From NCBI GenBank assembly GCA_947247005.1, contig OX365948.1, positions 57,635,401-57,699,400 of the forward strand: a stretch of 64,000 bases of DNA. Reading direction: 5' to 3'. The first letter of the stretch is position 1. Every line of letters begins with the position of its first letter. The translations under genes were made by a program, and so were the position numbers. The notes under the pieces are model-generated. The model was not told the DNA's origin. It made no database searches and saw only the letters and a program-made list of their open reading frames with translations. Shown piece after piece: positions 24,071 to 37,906 of this stretch. Source of the DNA: Spisula solida. Lineage: Eukaryota > Mollusca > Bivalvia > Venerida > Mactridae.

Positions 24071-25466
24071 TTGAAATAGAATTACAATGTATACGACATT
24101 TTATGGACGGACAACTTGGCTTCATATTGACACAAAATAATTCATAATTCAGATCATTTAACAACTTCACAAGGAAAGAATATTCTGTATTAAAAATAAA
24201 TTCATTGAATATATACATCAGTGATATGTGACTATGATTAATGCCAATTATTTAACATCATTTCAATTTAGACTAATTAGCAAACTATGAACTTAACACA
24301 ATTTGAGGTTTACAGGGTGTTAAAAAAGTTTGTTCTCAAAATTAAATTCATACTAAATTTTATCTGAGCTATGTATGCAGTGTACAATGTTAATTTCTTC
24401 CACAATTAGCTTCATTTAATGCTCCAAAGATTAGAACAATGGTAGAACCTTCAGGAATTTAACCTGAAAATTTTACATTCTTCTAACGTCAGAAAAAATA
24501 AAAATTCCTGACTTAAACAATGAGAACGCACCTTTTTAACACCCTGTATATATGATGGTCATTTCAACAATTTACATTTCAACAACATGAGATGACAGTA
24601 CTATATTTGTTCTTTTTAACATAATATTGTGATCAGAATTAAGATCCTTTCAGCGACAGAGATTCCACTAAGCCTGGATGTAAAACTCCAGCATATCTAA
24701 CTATAATAACCAAGCACTAACAAAGTTGTTTAAAATCAATAAATACATGTAGATATAATGAAAATGTATGAAACATTAATAAATTAGACACAACTTACAA
24801 GGACAGATAAAAGACAATATTTACAAATACCAGTAGTGAGTTATCACTGCGGACTGAAGATGTCTGATCTATTTTCACCTTACATGAATAATATTCTGGG
24901 CATTTTCCCACTCAGTCAACACTTAATTATAATGTATGAGAGCTTGTTCATGAGTGAGGATACAAACACACAAGAAAATCTCACGCTCTTCATGGAAAGT
25001 GTCAAGTGTCTAGCACAATCGAGCCTGAGAGTGTATATAGGGTTCCCACAATTTTTTATCAATGAAATTTCTGACTATTCATGACCGGGATTCGAGTTTA
25101 TCGATTTCCAGACTCTTTCCTGTTTTCCCAGATCCGTGGGAACGCTGTGTATAGAGCATTCACCAGAATCAATAATGAAATTGTTACCAGATTACTGTAC
25201 GAGAGTCATCCTTCATTGACAAAGTGTATATCAATGATAAATGCATAGAAATATAGATACAAGTACAATACTGAAGGAAATTTCAAACAATAGAAATCAC
25301 AAACAATAGTCTCAGTAAGATGGCCACATATCATATACACATGTTTACACTCATGAAACACACAGATCTAATCCAGGCATTATGTACAATGTTAAATGTG
25401 TGATTGAAGAACAATTTTTCAAACTTAAACCATATTTCACATTATGTCTCAAACTATAAAGCTCGT

Positions 25467-25635
25467 ATATAATCACACATTTTCACGAATTATAATTTTC
25501 GCAAAATTTTATGCAGTAAAACACAAAAATCTTTCTTTCTTAAGTGTTAAAGTAACAAAATTCTTAGCGTATTAACTACTTTAGAATATCAAATTTGCGA
25601 AGAATTGGACCTCACAAAATATGTGATTTTACAGT
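25467..25635. mobile_element. MITE of the ACTGTAAAATCA family
   Basis: Contains ATAATCACACATTTTCACG at the left and AAATATGTGATTTTACAGT at the right. Lies 160 bp downstream of the IFT52 stop codon, probably in its 3' UTR. Confidence 0.5.
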
Positions 25636-25797
25636 TAATCGAGACAAAACGAATTTTAACAATTTGATAAACCAGTGTCTGGTATAGAATCGTCTCCTAG
25701 CAATTTTAGAAGTTGGTTTTTGGTCCGCATGTAAACCAGACCAGGTGTAGTATCACAGTCTATAGTATGAGAGGTTCGAACACAATCTGTTATAACG

Positions 25798-28700
25798 CTA
25801 CATCGCTAACATATCTGCCCCGCCTCCAAAATGTCCAGTGTCATAATCACGTTCCTGAAATTAACGACATTATGTAATTAGAACACAATTCTAAAATTTT
25901 ATAAATTTTTGAAAGTTTATGTCAAGAATTTTATCAAATACTGGGTTTGTGAAACGCATGCTACAATTATGACTAATAACATTTAAATGACATTTTTAAT
26001 ATTACACTAAAAATGTAAGCATAGGTTGATCCTTTTTAAGATCTGTAACTTTGTAAATGGTTAAAGCTCAAATTTTCAGAAACGGTTCATAAGAATCTTG
26101 TCTTTCTAACAATGCATTTTCTCCGCCGTTGCTAATGAGAGATAGGCCCGTTGCTAATGGAAGATAACTTTATCTTACATTAGCAACATCTTTCTTACAT
26201 GAGCGACCAGCGCGTGATTTAATTCCGACCTTAGTTTCAGGATTTCGTGTTCATAGCGATCTAATGCTAATGAAGACGAACACCAATAGGCTCTATACAA
26301 TTTAAAAAGCATATTCTTGAGCGTACCACAACATCGTACACTTTATTAACGTTATTATTAATGATTGTTTTGAATGAGAACGTACGGCAAACAGCACGTT
26401 ATGATGACGTTATGATGACGTCATGTTGACGCCATGAAAGCTAATTTGTGTTATAAAGTCCCATTTTCTCAAATTGCGTCGGAGAAAAAGCCTCGTCCCT
26501 GGTTAAAATCCGATCCCTCAGGTGAGATATCCTTATCCTACATGATGGATTCTTATAATCCTAATTTTCATTATTTTTGTCATTTGGCCCAATTTTCCAG
26601 GAAAAGGGCTAATATCAATTTTTGACAAACTCAGTTTAGAAATAGATGAGTTAAAATGGATTTCATGAATCTTGAAGAAAATGACTGACGATAAATGAGG
26701 AAGAACGTACTTGATTCAATTTCTTGAATTCGACAACTTGTGTGAAGATATATTCCAGTATGTGTTTAGCATCTCTATTGTCTTGTGGTAAATTCTGGGT
26801 AACACCCAAAATGTCGCCACATTCTCGAACATAGTATTCCAAATCATCATCCGAACCTGTAAATATAAGAATCTTGTTTTAACCAATCAACAAACTGGAT
26901 TTTCATCGTCGATTCCTTGAAGAAATTTCTATTTTTTCAAGTGCAATTAGACCTTGCCTGTTCATGAAATTTGTGCAACGGACAGCGTGTGGTACGATAA
27001 CCAAGAAATATCAACAAGTAGTATCATTACGAAAACAATTTGTAATACACGCATTTTATTGGTGAATACTTGGGCCCATACACCAGCTTTATTTGCACAG
27101 ATTTACCATAATTTTGTACTTTGAACCAAATTTACTAGATCGTATGCGAAAAATATTCAATACTTAAAAAATTCTATTCTTTTCAAAATTTGTCAATTTT
27201 TCAGTCCAAATCTTCCTCGAAATCTCTTTAAGTGGTAAAAAACAATTAAAACAATTGAACATCATTTTGTATCAGGTGGTCCGTGCGCTTTCCACTCTTC
27301 AACCACTAAAAATTATTTTAATGGGATTCCTCAGACAGAATCCTTGTTTCCTCAGGTTACACAAATAGTTGGACGACAATGAAATACTATACATGTATAC
27401 TGTGAGACACACATAGAACTAACATTTATTTGTTTGTTGTGCCAGCCTGACTTTCTCGGATGAGAATTGTTCATCGAGATCAAACAAGTCTAGAGAAGGG
27501 GCAGGTAACTCTCGGAATTGTGGTGGGAATACCTGTAACATATCAAACATATCATCTATATATACAACAAACATTCAAGATGATTAATTCTTATATATAA
27601 TTTATACTTACGTTTATATTATTAGATTTGAAAGTTACTTCATTTCATTCCCACTGAATGCCAGAATGATTTCCATTAATACAGCCCTGTGTTCAACAAA
27701 GAATTACGTGACGCACATTTCGTACCTGGGGCTGATTCACATAACCAGTTTACATGGACTGTATCCGAACTTCTCTACTGGACCATGGCTGTGGCTCCAG
27801 AAAATGCCAGAATAAACTTATAATACTTTCAAGAAGGTATATAAAGTGTGGTATATGAATCTGGGTTCATGAGCCGAGCTTTGAAACTTAAAGTTGCAAC
27901 AGGAACTGGATTTTTGACAGACAGACAGAGGCGAAGGGTAAATCAATAGAGTATGATACCAATATATTTATACTTACAGCTGGCTGTAGTGGTGGTAGTG
28001 GAGTCTCAAACGATGGTGTTATCAACGTCAGTGACTCATGTTTCGTATGCAACTGTTCATATGCACTACAATATCAAAACATTTGTAATGTTGAGTACAT
28101 TAAATACATGTTGGAAATTCATGATCAGGGGTTTTCCTACCAATATATTAGGTCCTAAAAACGGACCCAATCCCGACCCATTCCTAAAGCAGAAGGACCT
28201 ATTCCAAATGGAATGTCTTAATTAAAAGGCAATACAGTGAAAATAGACTGTGGTCATATTTTGAGGTTGGTTCGTTCTATGTCTGACTCATGCACGGGTG
28301 GCTAGGCATTCATGGCCGTAACTAGGGGGGTGCGAACGCACCCCCCTTTTTCGCCAAAGTAGCCTTTTTTGTTGGTGAAATTTACAAACCTTGCAATTTT
28401 TTCGAGATCACTTCGCTCACAAAATTACTTTTCAGTCAATATATTCAAGCTTAGTACGGGTCTGTGGCATGCTGTTTAGATAAACAATGAATTTTTTCTA
28501 GCTCGCTCCGCTCGCAAAATAAATATAATAGAACATTTAGAGAACCGGTTTTCTGGTTTGCTGCTAGGCTGAAGACTGCGTTTTCTTCTTTTAGCTGGCA
28601 TTCTGTTCAGATTGAACAATGCATTTTTATGGATGAAATTTATAAATTCCGAATTCGCTCAATAACTTTATCATCATGGCTTCGCTCGGTCATTTAAAAA

Positions 28701-31700
28701 TTGAATAGTATAAAGTTGAGAAAGGGTTTGGGTGGTTTGCATCAGTAAGCTGCATTGCATTTTTCTTCCAGCTCGTTTCGCTCGATGTTTATTAAAAATT
28801 TTACAGTGAATAGTAGATAAGGTAGAGAATTGGTTTGTGTCAGAAAAACAAAGCAATTTTCTTCTAATTTGATTCTCTCGCTTGTAGTCATTGAGTAACA
28901 TCAAGTAGAGAACGATTTTGTGTTCCATGCAGCTCAGAAAACATTATTATATGCTCGCTCAATATTTAAACTTAATCTGTATAAAATAACAAGTAGAGCA
29001 CAAAAAAACACATGGAATTTTGTGTCCCATGCAGGTCAGATAACTAATGTGTTTTTTCTCGCTCGCTTCGAAATAGTGTCATTTGAAGAACAAGTTTGTA
29101 TGCATATCAGATAAATTATGCAGTTTTTCTAGCACACTTCGCTCGCACAATAACAGTTTACTGCCTGTGCATTGTGTCAATAAAAGAACGAGTTTGTGTG
29201 GTATAGAAGGCATCTCAGATAAACAGAACATTTTTCTCAATGAATGTACTGTGTAATTAGCCACAACCTCCGTCAGCAGGAGGGGCAGATCTACACACCC
29301 CTCCTTATCTCAACAATCCCGTCACCTCTTCAAGACCCGATTTCGCACCCCCTCTTGAAAAATCCTAGTTACGGCCATGACATTGCCACCATTTCTTTGT
29401 GGCTTTGGATTGTTAGTGTGTTACAGTATTTATCATTAAAGTTGTCTGAAACTGGGGTTTTTACTTTATATTCAAAATGAAGTAAGAACTTATACTCACT
29501 TAATTGATTTAGGGACTAGACTTGTATCGAGTTTGAACAAAGAATTATCAAACAGTGAGGTTATATCTCGTGGTATATCTTCACTTTCTTGTAAGCACGT
29601 CTTCAAGTTGGCTGATATCTTTGCTATGTCTGGTAACGTGTTGTAATCTGAGATCTGTAATAATACATTGGTGCATGCTAAAAATTATGAAAAACCTGAA
29701 ATTCTGAAAAAATGTATATATAAACTTTTTGGTCAATCAAAAACCTGAAATCAGGTGTAAACCAGAAAACTTGCACCTATGATAATACACACATAAAATG
29801 TTCACAATTTCAGTATAACTTTTAATCTTTGATGCCTTAAACTGCCTTTGGACCGAAAAAATTGCTTTTGGCTTGAGCCATCCCCCATATACTAGTACAT
29901 CATCATTTTATACGGTCCAAAGAACCTTGCTGTTTGACAATTGCAGCAGAATTTTTTATGTCTCAAGCTGCCTTTAACCGGAAACATTAATTGAGTCATG
30001 TATCTGTTTGATCCATCTAATGTGTTCTAGTAGCACCATTCTATATGGACCGAAAAACATGTTTGAGGTATTGAAGTTGAACCGTATATAATTCCAAAAC
30101 ATTACTTACCAGGTTTATGGTTGCAAAACATAAGAACAAAAAATGTGGAAATTACAGGAAAAGGTTTTCCCCGAAAACATGAACCATAAATTGATAACTA
30201 ACCATAAGTCCTCAAACTGGGTTGTACAATGTCTCATAAATTTGAAGATTACTCAATACTGTAAACTTTCACAATTAAACTTTTTTTTAGTTATGCTTTA
30301 ACAAAAATAATAATATTGAGGCACTGAACAATAGTTGAAGTTCCCTCAACAAGAGCATTGTACATTGTCACAATGATAACAGACAATTGTTTCAGATGAT
30401 GTCAACAGCTACTCTCGGGAGAGATATAAAATAGTATGAACACGACATTTACCTCTGGATCTTCGGCATCAATAGCATTTAATCTGATCTCCTCTGTTGT
30501 CAAAAACCGCAATATAACATCCTGAAATAAACATATTCAATGGTGTAATACTATCCTACTTCACATTGCTGAGCAAGGCGGCATACATACAGTAAGTGTT
30601 CGAATCCCACTATAGGTACAAACTTTTTATCAATAATATTAATGTCAACTAAACAACATTTACTGCGAAACAAAATGAATGTCTAAAATAACTTTTTCAT
30701 CCATGCACATGTGCCAATCATTTTTTTTTAAATTTAGGGCGGTCAAGTGGAGCATGTGTCCGGGAGCATGCCCGGTCCTTTTTTCACAGCACCTGCCCTT
30801 TTTGTGGTTCTATAATAATCACTTTATACCATTCTCTCTCCTTTAAGGTACAAAATGATTAATTGTGTTCAACTTAGTAAAGCTTTCTACTCATTGATTT
30901 GTCTTGTCAAATTAACACTTAATTTCAAAATCAATAAATTAACGTGTTTTGATGTAAACAAGACAAAGTAATGTGCTTTATTTTGATTGGTAAATGATTG
31001 AGACATTAGGTTTATACCTCTTCCTTCTATGTTTAATGAGTTTAGGACTGTCAGTAAATCACATACACTTTCACTGACAAATGTACTTAAATACAGTGTT
31101 TCTAGTGCAACGTTTTAATTAAATTAACAATTTAGTGACAAGTCCTGGCTGTTTAGTTTGTTTATTTGGGTTTAACACTGATTCAAAAAACCAGCACTAG
31201 TCCACCCTTCCACAAAGAACCAGCAACTTCTCCACATGTGGAGGAAGTTCGAAACTATTGTCAAATTTTCATGGCAGGGTACGACCCAATTCAAATCCAG
31301 CAAACTAAACACTGGACCACAAGCATCAACCCCTGGGACTCATAGTATGCAGTGTTTTAGCACAAAGTTGATATAACTTTATTTAAGTCACTGACTGTTT
31401 CCAGGATATTCATCCACAAGACTTACCAGTATTTTACTATTTTCTTCCTTGTCAATATATTGATCATGAAACATATGTACTGAACCAAGCACAGCAAGCT
31501 TGCCCGAATTCTACAATACAAGAAATAATACATTGTCATAATAACAAGAGATGTTTGTAAAACATGTATGCCCCCATGGAAACCAAGTAGTCAAAAATGG
31601 TAAAGGTCACAGGGACCTTGACCTTTGACCTACTGACCTCAAAATCAATAGGGTCATCTACTGTTGATGACCAACCTCCATGTAAAGTTTGAAGATCTTA

Positions 31701-34700
31701 GGGCAAAGCATTCTTGAGTTATTGAATGGAAACCATTTGGTAATTATTTTTACAAATACCTAATTTTTAGAGGCATGAATAGAACATATTTTATATCTGT
31801 CTGTCAAGTAAATAAATCATTTAAAGAAATTATCAGTAGCACTTACAGGAACTTTAGTTTATTAGAATGAATTAAATACAATTTAAGTCTAAACAGAAAT
31901 ATTTATTTTACACTTATAAAGATTAAGTAACAATAAAAGATTGCTTGTATAATCAATGTCCTACTTACTCTGTGGTTATATAGAGCACATACAGGTCTGT
32001 TGAGTGGGAATGATACTCCACCGGTAGATAACACGGCCACCGCCGGCTTCATAGCTGTAATAGTGGCACCATATGGATACAGGAACTGTAGTGCTCTGAA
32101 ATAGTAGGTCAACATACACTTACTATAAGACAGGGGTTCTACTGAGGCAATCCTGAAAATGTGTCAGAAGTATTTTTCGGACGCGGTTAGCCCACATCCC
32201 TACACCTTAACTAGGAGTCAAACATTGTTTTATTGTTAAAATTCAGATATTGGACCTTCAAATGACCATAACTTTGTCAATTCTTTGAATTGAATCTTTT
32301 CATCAAATAACTTTTATTTTGTGCAGAAAAGATTATTCTTTCTAAGGCAAATCCGGATTTCCGTATTAATCCGGAATTGTAGGACCCCTGTATAAGAACA
32401 ATCTCGTCATTCACTTCTTTTTTATGTCCAACCAACAGTATTCCAGTCATACAGAGACTACCCAGTCACATTAAGGCCCCACCAGCAGTTTTCTGAAAGT
32501 GCCCTCATATACTGAGCGCCACAAAGTGAACTATACCAGCGTCATTTTAATTTTATTCTACCACCTTTGGTACGCTGCGGATTAATAGAATGATGAACGG
32601 TCCATTCATGAGGCAACCTAAGCAATATTGTCAACTTTTAGAACCAAAATTAGATCCTTTTATTATTCAACTCTAAATTGCGTCTGACTCATTATGTCAA
32701 TAAAGATTAAGACTGAATTGTTCACCATCCAACAAATTGTGTTTCTATTTGTGCTTTTAAAGGGGGAAAGATGACATTTTTTACTTGATGAAATTTTTTA
32801 CTTGATGAAATGTTTACTTGTTAAGTATTGGGACATGGATAAGGTTGAATGCAACTTAACTTACGTAGCATTGTTTTCATCATCGCCTCCGAAGCCGATG
32901 TTTTACTTGATGAAATGTTTACTTGTTAAGTATTGGGACATGGTTTAGGTGGAATGCAACTAAACTTATGTAGCATTGTTTTCATCATCACCTCCGAAGC
33001 CGATGTTTTACTTGATGAAATGTTTACTTGTTAAGTATTGGGACATGGATAAGGTTGAATGCAACTAAACTTACGTAGCATTGTTTTCATCATCACCTCC
33101 GAAGCCGATGCTTTTACCAGCTGCCTGACTTATAGCACGATTCAATACACCGTTAGATATCAAACATTCCTTGGGGTGGAAATATTTGTAGTATGACGTT
33201 CTCACAACAGCATCTGTCCATAAAACAAGAGATGTTTATAAAACATGTATGCTACAACTTCCGCCAGCAAAATAGTCACTGAGACCTTGAGCTTTGGTCA
33301 ACAAAACTTTACCAACTAGCTTTGAGATCGATAGACTTATTAAGGGTCAATATTAATCTAACATGGTTTTATGAACAACAGACCACTAAGCATGTGTAAA
33401 GTAGTATAATTACGGTAGCCTCATTTTTTCGAAGGAGGGACAATAAAAAAGATAACTATTTGACTAAGACTCCATTGGAGTAAAATATGTAAACAACTGG
33501 AAACAACTTTACAGATAACCAAGCAATATCTTGGATGGTCAAGGCAACGCTAACCCGTCAAAATATCTTGTATACACCAATACTGTCATACCACCTGTCA
33601 ATACCTTAATTTTATTCTATTGAAAATTGAATTATTTCAATGTTGAATATATATTGTATAGTATGAATATTGTATATATGTACAGTCTGCTAAATGGATA
33701 CTTTATAAGTTCATTTACTTAAGAATATTAGTTCCTTACTACAACATCTAATTTAGAAATTTTTACATATTTATAAAAACAAACCTGAATTAATGTTGAT
33801 TCCAAACTCTTCCAAGAAGAAGTTGATATTTGTATCAAATCTGGATTCTCCACCTTCACCTAGCAACACTAGAACACTTCCACCCGTATCCATATATCTC
33901 TTTAATACATCAAACTGAAACATAACAATAACATACATGTATTAACAACATCACAACTCCACTAAAATTTCTACATTCACAACCAAATACATCTTAGGAG
34001 GCATGTAGAATCTGAAATAAGCCGGTGGGTGGTAAAATCCACTGGCTATTTACATGTGCTTGACGGCTACTTTTAGTCATTTTCTTCTTTGTAATACTTT
34101 AAGTGAGATTTGAAACCATTCTTCAGAAAATAAACTGGCTATATGAAAATATTTCTGCACTCCTGCTGGACTTGCCCAAACAGGATTCAGTAATCAGTAA
34201 TGCAAAACTTATTAGCTTCAACCATCAGCCAGAATCATGAGGATTAATATGTTAATTGTGTCACATATTTGTATATGAAGTAATGAACTCTGGGGTCTCA
34301 TGAAATCCCTGGGTTTTACAGAAGTTCATTTCAAACATCTCCAATGTTCTAGAGATGTTAACAAATATATGTATGACTATAACCACTCTACCTCAGCTTG
34401 TGAAAACTTCTCCCTACATCCAGCTAGTACAAATATCCTCGATCCTGCAAGTTTCTCATCTGTGATTTCATCTTTATTTCTAAAATTGATAATAAATGGT
34501 GGTGAAGTCATAGAGATTATTCAGTATTACCCAGTATAACCCGGGTTTTCCCACTATTTCCCACTGGGCTGGGTTTTACGCTAAAAACGCTTTTTGCCAA
34601 CCTTGGATTATTGTCATTTGACTTAGGGTTGATTGCAGATCTGTGTTAGAATAGTTGATACAAATCCGCTAATTTTGGAGAAATCTGATGATTATTCTAT

Positions 34701-35098
34701 TTGCCTAACCCAACCTCAAGCATGACTAAAAAAATACTGATCATGATACTTATAAGAATTTGCAACAGTGACCTTGAACTTAGTCTAACTGACCCTCAAA
34801 GTCAATAGGGGTCATCTACTGTTGCTGATCAACCTCCCTGTAAAATTTGAAGCATTCTTAAGTTATTAAATGAAAACCATTTGGTCTACTGACCGACTAA
34901 CCAAAAGTCATCATGTGCAAAGCAATATACCCCCTCATCAAAGATGGGGAGGCATAATAATAAAGAAACCACCTACGTGTTGATCTTCCAAGTAGATCTT
35001 AGCTTTCTGTTTAAAGATTTAAACCCACTACTGGGTGTAAACAATTCTTTCTTTGTTGCATTGAACAAAAACACGTTGCTTTGAACTTTTTCCTCCAT
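25798..35098 (-). CDS. IFT52: Intraflagellar transport protein 52 (complete, 12 coding exons)
   Basis: Exons in transcript order: 35098-34977, 34479-34392, 33914-33785, 33213-33075, 32095-31969, 31510-31427, 30521-30453, 29654-29500, 28065-27978, 27532-27424, 26856-26711 and 25854-25798 (stop TAG). Every junction has GT-AG and the phases close, giving 1314 nt or 437 residues, the length known for vertebrate IFT52. Recognisable blocks: LFNATKKELFT near the start, REKFSQAE, MDTGGSVLVLLGEGGES, YFHPKE, YPYGATITAMKPAVAVLSTG, DQYIDKEENSK, NAIDAEDPEISDY, ETPLPPLQPA, FRELPAPSLDLFDLDE and GDILGVTQNLPQD. The protein is a core subunit of IFT-B in cilia; the N-terminal half is the GIFT domain, the middle binds IFT88 and the C-terminus binds IFT46 in studied species. 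The start at 35098 matches the family start, but an upstream exon could add eight in-frame residues. The exon ending at 33075 is partly duplicated downstream (32796-33005). Confidence 0.95.
28311..29379. mobile_element. 1.07-kb TIR element with internal GCTCGCTTCGCTCGC subrepeats
   Basis: Ends CATGGCCGTAACTAGG and CCTAGTTACGGCCATG are perfect inverted repeats. The interior carries about seven degenerate subrepeats of a TTTTCTAGCTCGCTTCGCTCGC type at irregular 80-130 bp intervals, separated by AT-rich spacers. No coding capacity. Inserted in the IFT52 intron 28066-29499. Confidence 0.75.
31150..31310 (-). repeat. Dispersed repeat containing the 22-bp minisatellite seed
   Basis: On the - strand it reads CTCCACATGTGGAGAAGTTG, then CTGGTTCTTTGTGGAAGGGT and ACTAGTGCTGGTT. 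The same order occurs at 60390-60600, and the array at 58463-59040 is a tandem expansion of its middle part. Confidence 0.6.
31544..31740 (-). repeat. Dispersed repeat R1 (3' part)
   Basis: Complement of the R1 end, starting ACAAGAGATGTTTGTAAAAC on the + strand. Lies in an IFT52 intron. Confidence 0.75.
32131..32390. mobile_element. hAT-like MITE with 7-bp target duplication
   Basis: Starts CAGGGGTTCTAC and ends GTAGGACCCCTG; both sides are flanked by TATAAGA. 260 bp, no coding capacity. It lies 35 bp upstream (transcript sense) of the acceptor of the IFT52 exon 32095-31969. Confidence 0.82.
32796..33005 (-). repeat. Two 105-bp tandem partial copies of an IFT52 exon (donor side)
   Basis: Units 32796-32900 and 32901-33005 repeat the block 33006-33110, which holds the last 36 nt of exon 33213-33075 (coding GFGGDDENNAT) plus its donor and intron start. 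The copy nearer the exon (32970-33005) has lost the donor (AT for GT); the far copy keeps GTAAGT. Neither has an acceptor. Confidence 0.88.
33222..33400 (-). repeat. Degenerate R1 fragment
   Basis: Begins ACAAGAGATGTTTATAAAAC directly next to the acceptor of IFT52 exon 33213-33075; the rest is weakly similar to R1. Confidence 0.4.
34756..34957 (-). repeat. Dispersed repeat R1 (5' part)
   Basis: Complement of R1, ending ATACCCCCTCATCAAAGATG on the + strand, just downstream (transcript sense) of the first IFT52 family-start exon. Confidence 0.75.
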
Positions 35099-35123
35099 GC
35101 CCTGAAAAGAATAGAAAACAAGA

Positions 35124-35392
35124 CTGCGTTCAATAAACGCTTATGCCCCCTGTGGAAGCCTTGTCCATAAATAAGTCTAAGTCCAAAATTAGGTCAAGGT
35201 GAAGGTCAAAATGGGGTCAGGTGATACAGGTGTGTGGAGAGTGTTCATATACAACATCCATGCAAGTTTGGAAGCTTTGTAGCAAGCCATAAAGATGCTA
35301 GAAGAAACGGTCAATTTGGGTTAACCAGGACGGACGGACGGACGGACAGGTGAATCACTATATGCCTCCCGATCTATCGATACGGGGGCATA
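35124..35392 (-). repeat. Dispersed repeat with GACGGACGGACGG run
   Basis: Spans CTTATGCCCCCTGTGGAAGC to the complement end GATACGGGGGCATAA; includes four GGAC units. Located 23 bp upstream of the acceptor of the first IFT52 coding exon. Confidence 0.6.
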
Positions 35393-36349
35393 AAAATAAT
35401 TTCTGTGCAGAGAACTTACAGGGTACCAACAAGACAGGAACCACTGATATATGGAGTCAACCGATGGAAGGTTTGGCACCAGCAGTGATCATGTACACTA
35501 TTTTTTCCAAGGCTCACCTCGGATCACTGAAATTTGAAAGCTGAATGTATGACTGGTGTGCCTGCTGTCTATCAGTATCTAAGCCTAAATCTGTATAATT
35601 ATATTTCTGCAAGGTTGAGCATTAATTAATAACGTTTCGACCCATGAATAGGACTATTATTTCATTATTTTTGGTGCAATACATAATCATTAAACAAAGC
35701 ACTAAAAGCAGACATTATTCTTTGCCAAGGCCCTGAATGTCACCTGTAGGCTCTTTTCTTACGGGAACCATGCTCTATTAGAAACCATGTTAATTGACTC
35801 CATCAGTTAAGATGTTGATGTGAGAATGTACATGAAATTGATGTCAAGAAGACTGGACGGTTATTTGAAGCCCAAATTACCCGGATGCTGGTCGATGTCT
35901 CAGCAATGTGCTGATAGATGATCAGTATTGAATCCTGGAAAACTGTGATGGCTGGGCCTTGCAATCATACAATGATCTATCAGTCTTTCATGGACTTCAT
36001 CCCGTCATAAGATGGTCACCTGTCAGTTCTAGACATATATAGCTAAGCAATGTCTTGATTTAGAAATACCGGACAGATGTACGTCTGTCTGGTATGAGCC
36101 AAATTAGCCTAAAAGACTGTATGCCAGTCGATCAAATGAGGATCCGACTGAATTTGTGACCTAGGTATATATAAGTGCCTTGATGGTCGAAAAATATCTG
36201 AGCATATCTTTTCTTATATTTCTATCCTTTTCTATCATGCATATCTCCATCCTCTTGAACGAATCTATACTCCCATACCTTTTCTATCTAAGCGCACCGT
36301 TAAATAATTGTCAAGTCTGACAGCTTAACGTATTATGTAGATGTTATGT

Positions 36350-37859
36350 CAGGGCTCACACTGGCCATTTTAAAATAATAGCCATTTATTTTTGCCCAAC
36401 AAAAATTATAGCCAAAATTGACGCGAACTTATAATCTATGCATGGTGACTCGAACTTTATGCATGGTACATAAAGCTTTTTATGAATCATAGTCAGGGCC
36501 ATAGCTGATCATAATGAATATGTGTGGCATCTTATGCTAGGAAGTTTGGCACATACTCCAATTGCAAATTTTTTAATTTGATAGGGCTTCAGGTGCCTTT
36601 TGGGCAGTTTTCAATCTAGAAATCCTGACTAGTTATGACTCAGTCTAGTGACAGGTCAAAGACAAATTGATCATCATTTAACTTAATTAAGAATTGTCTT
36701 CATACAAATAGGCACCATTTTACTAGGGTGTGTCCAGAGGTATGCTCCCTCAAGTTCAATGAATTTGAATTCTACACTGAACATTGCATGCGACTGCGAG
36801 TTAAGGGCAGCATTGAAACAATCATTTTGTTTTGCATTTTTTCATACCTTGGGTAAATCAATAATTGTCTAGGCATATGCCTATAGAAAGCTATGCACCT
36901 GCTCTTAAAAATACACCATGTGTAATTTATAATAATATTACCTTGCACTTAATTTGTTTACTTTCCTTTATTACTCTGATAAGTACAGTGTCCATTTACA
37001 TGACACAGACAGTTGAGGAAATTGATGCCATTACAAAAGGGACAGTCAAACCACTTGTTCAATCAAATTGTCATTTCTTGATAACCATTATCTTTTCAAA
37101 CAATATAGCAGCAAGATATCCATATAAAACAGCTGCAGTGATTTTATAAATATAAGAAAAAGATATAAATATGTCCTGATAAAACCTTTCTTTTGACCAA
37201 GACTTATAGCTCAAGCAACAATCTGAAGCCTCATGAACCTTTTAAAATGGATAATTGTATTTAAAGTTTTTTAAAAAATAAGCACTTATATTTTACGAAT
37301 ATCCGAATTTTGCATGTCCGAATACTAGTCAACTTACGTTTTTGCAAACAGCTCGTAAAAATAAGTTTTATTGAATAGTTTGTTCATTTTTTAGTCAAAG
37401 CAGTCATTAGTCGATAGATTATAAATCAAATCACCTATTATTAACTATAATTAACCCTAAATTGCAATTAATCTTGTCTGCATCCCACGTCCCGGATTCG
37501 TCAGTATTTTAGACATGTTCGTCAGTATTTTAGTCCTGTCCCACGAATGTTGTTGACAGTTGATTACACCAATTAAATGGGGATTAAAAGATGGTATCAC
37601 AACAATTTATCAGTAATTAGACCTCCTGGGGCTAATGGTAATTAACAATGAAGATTATATGGGTCCAGTTTGAAGTGTGAACTTGAAAATTTGTGACACT
37701 CGATACATAGCTGATAGATAAAATAAGAAGTTATGGAGATATTTTTTTTGCAGTTTGATAAAATTATCGCCATTTTTCATCGCCAAATTGAAATAATAAT
37801 CGCCACTTTGATAAAATTATCGCAAATGGCGATAATGTCGATTGACAGCGTGAGCCCTG
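36350..37859. mobile_element. 1.5-kb non-autonomous DNA element with 6-bp flanking repeat
   Basis: Ends CAGGGCTCACACTGG and CAGCGTGAGCCCTG are inverted repeats, flanked on both sides by TTATGT. Near both ends it carries repeated motifs resembling ATCGCCATTT or TAGCCATTTA. No transposase frame is seen. Confidence 0.72.
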
Positions 37860-37906
37860 TTATGTAGATGTAGACTGTGTAAGGAAAGAATGAATATTTA
37901 TAGTAG

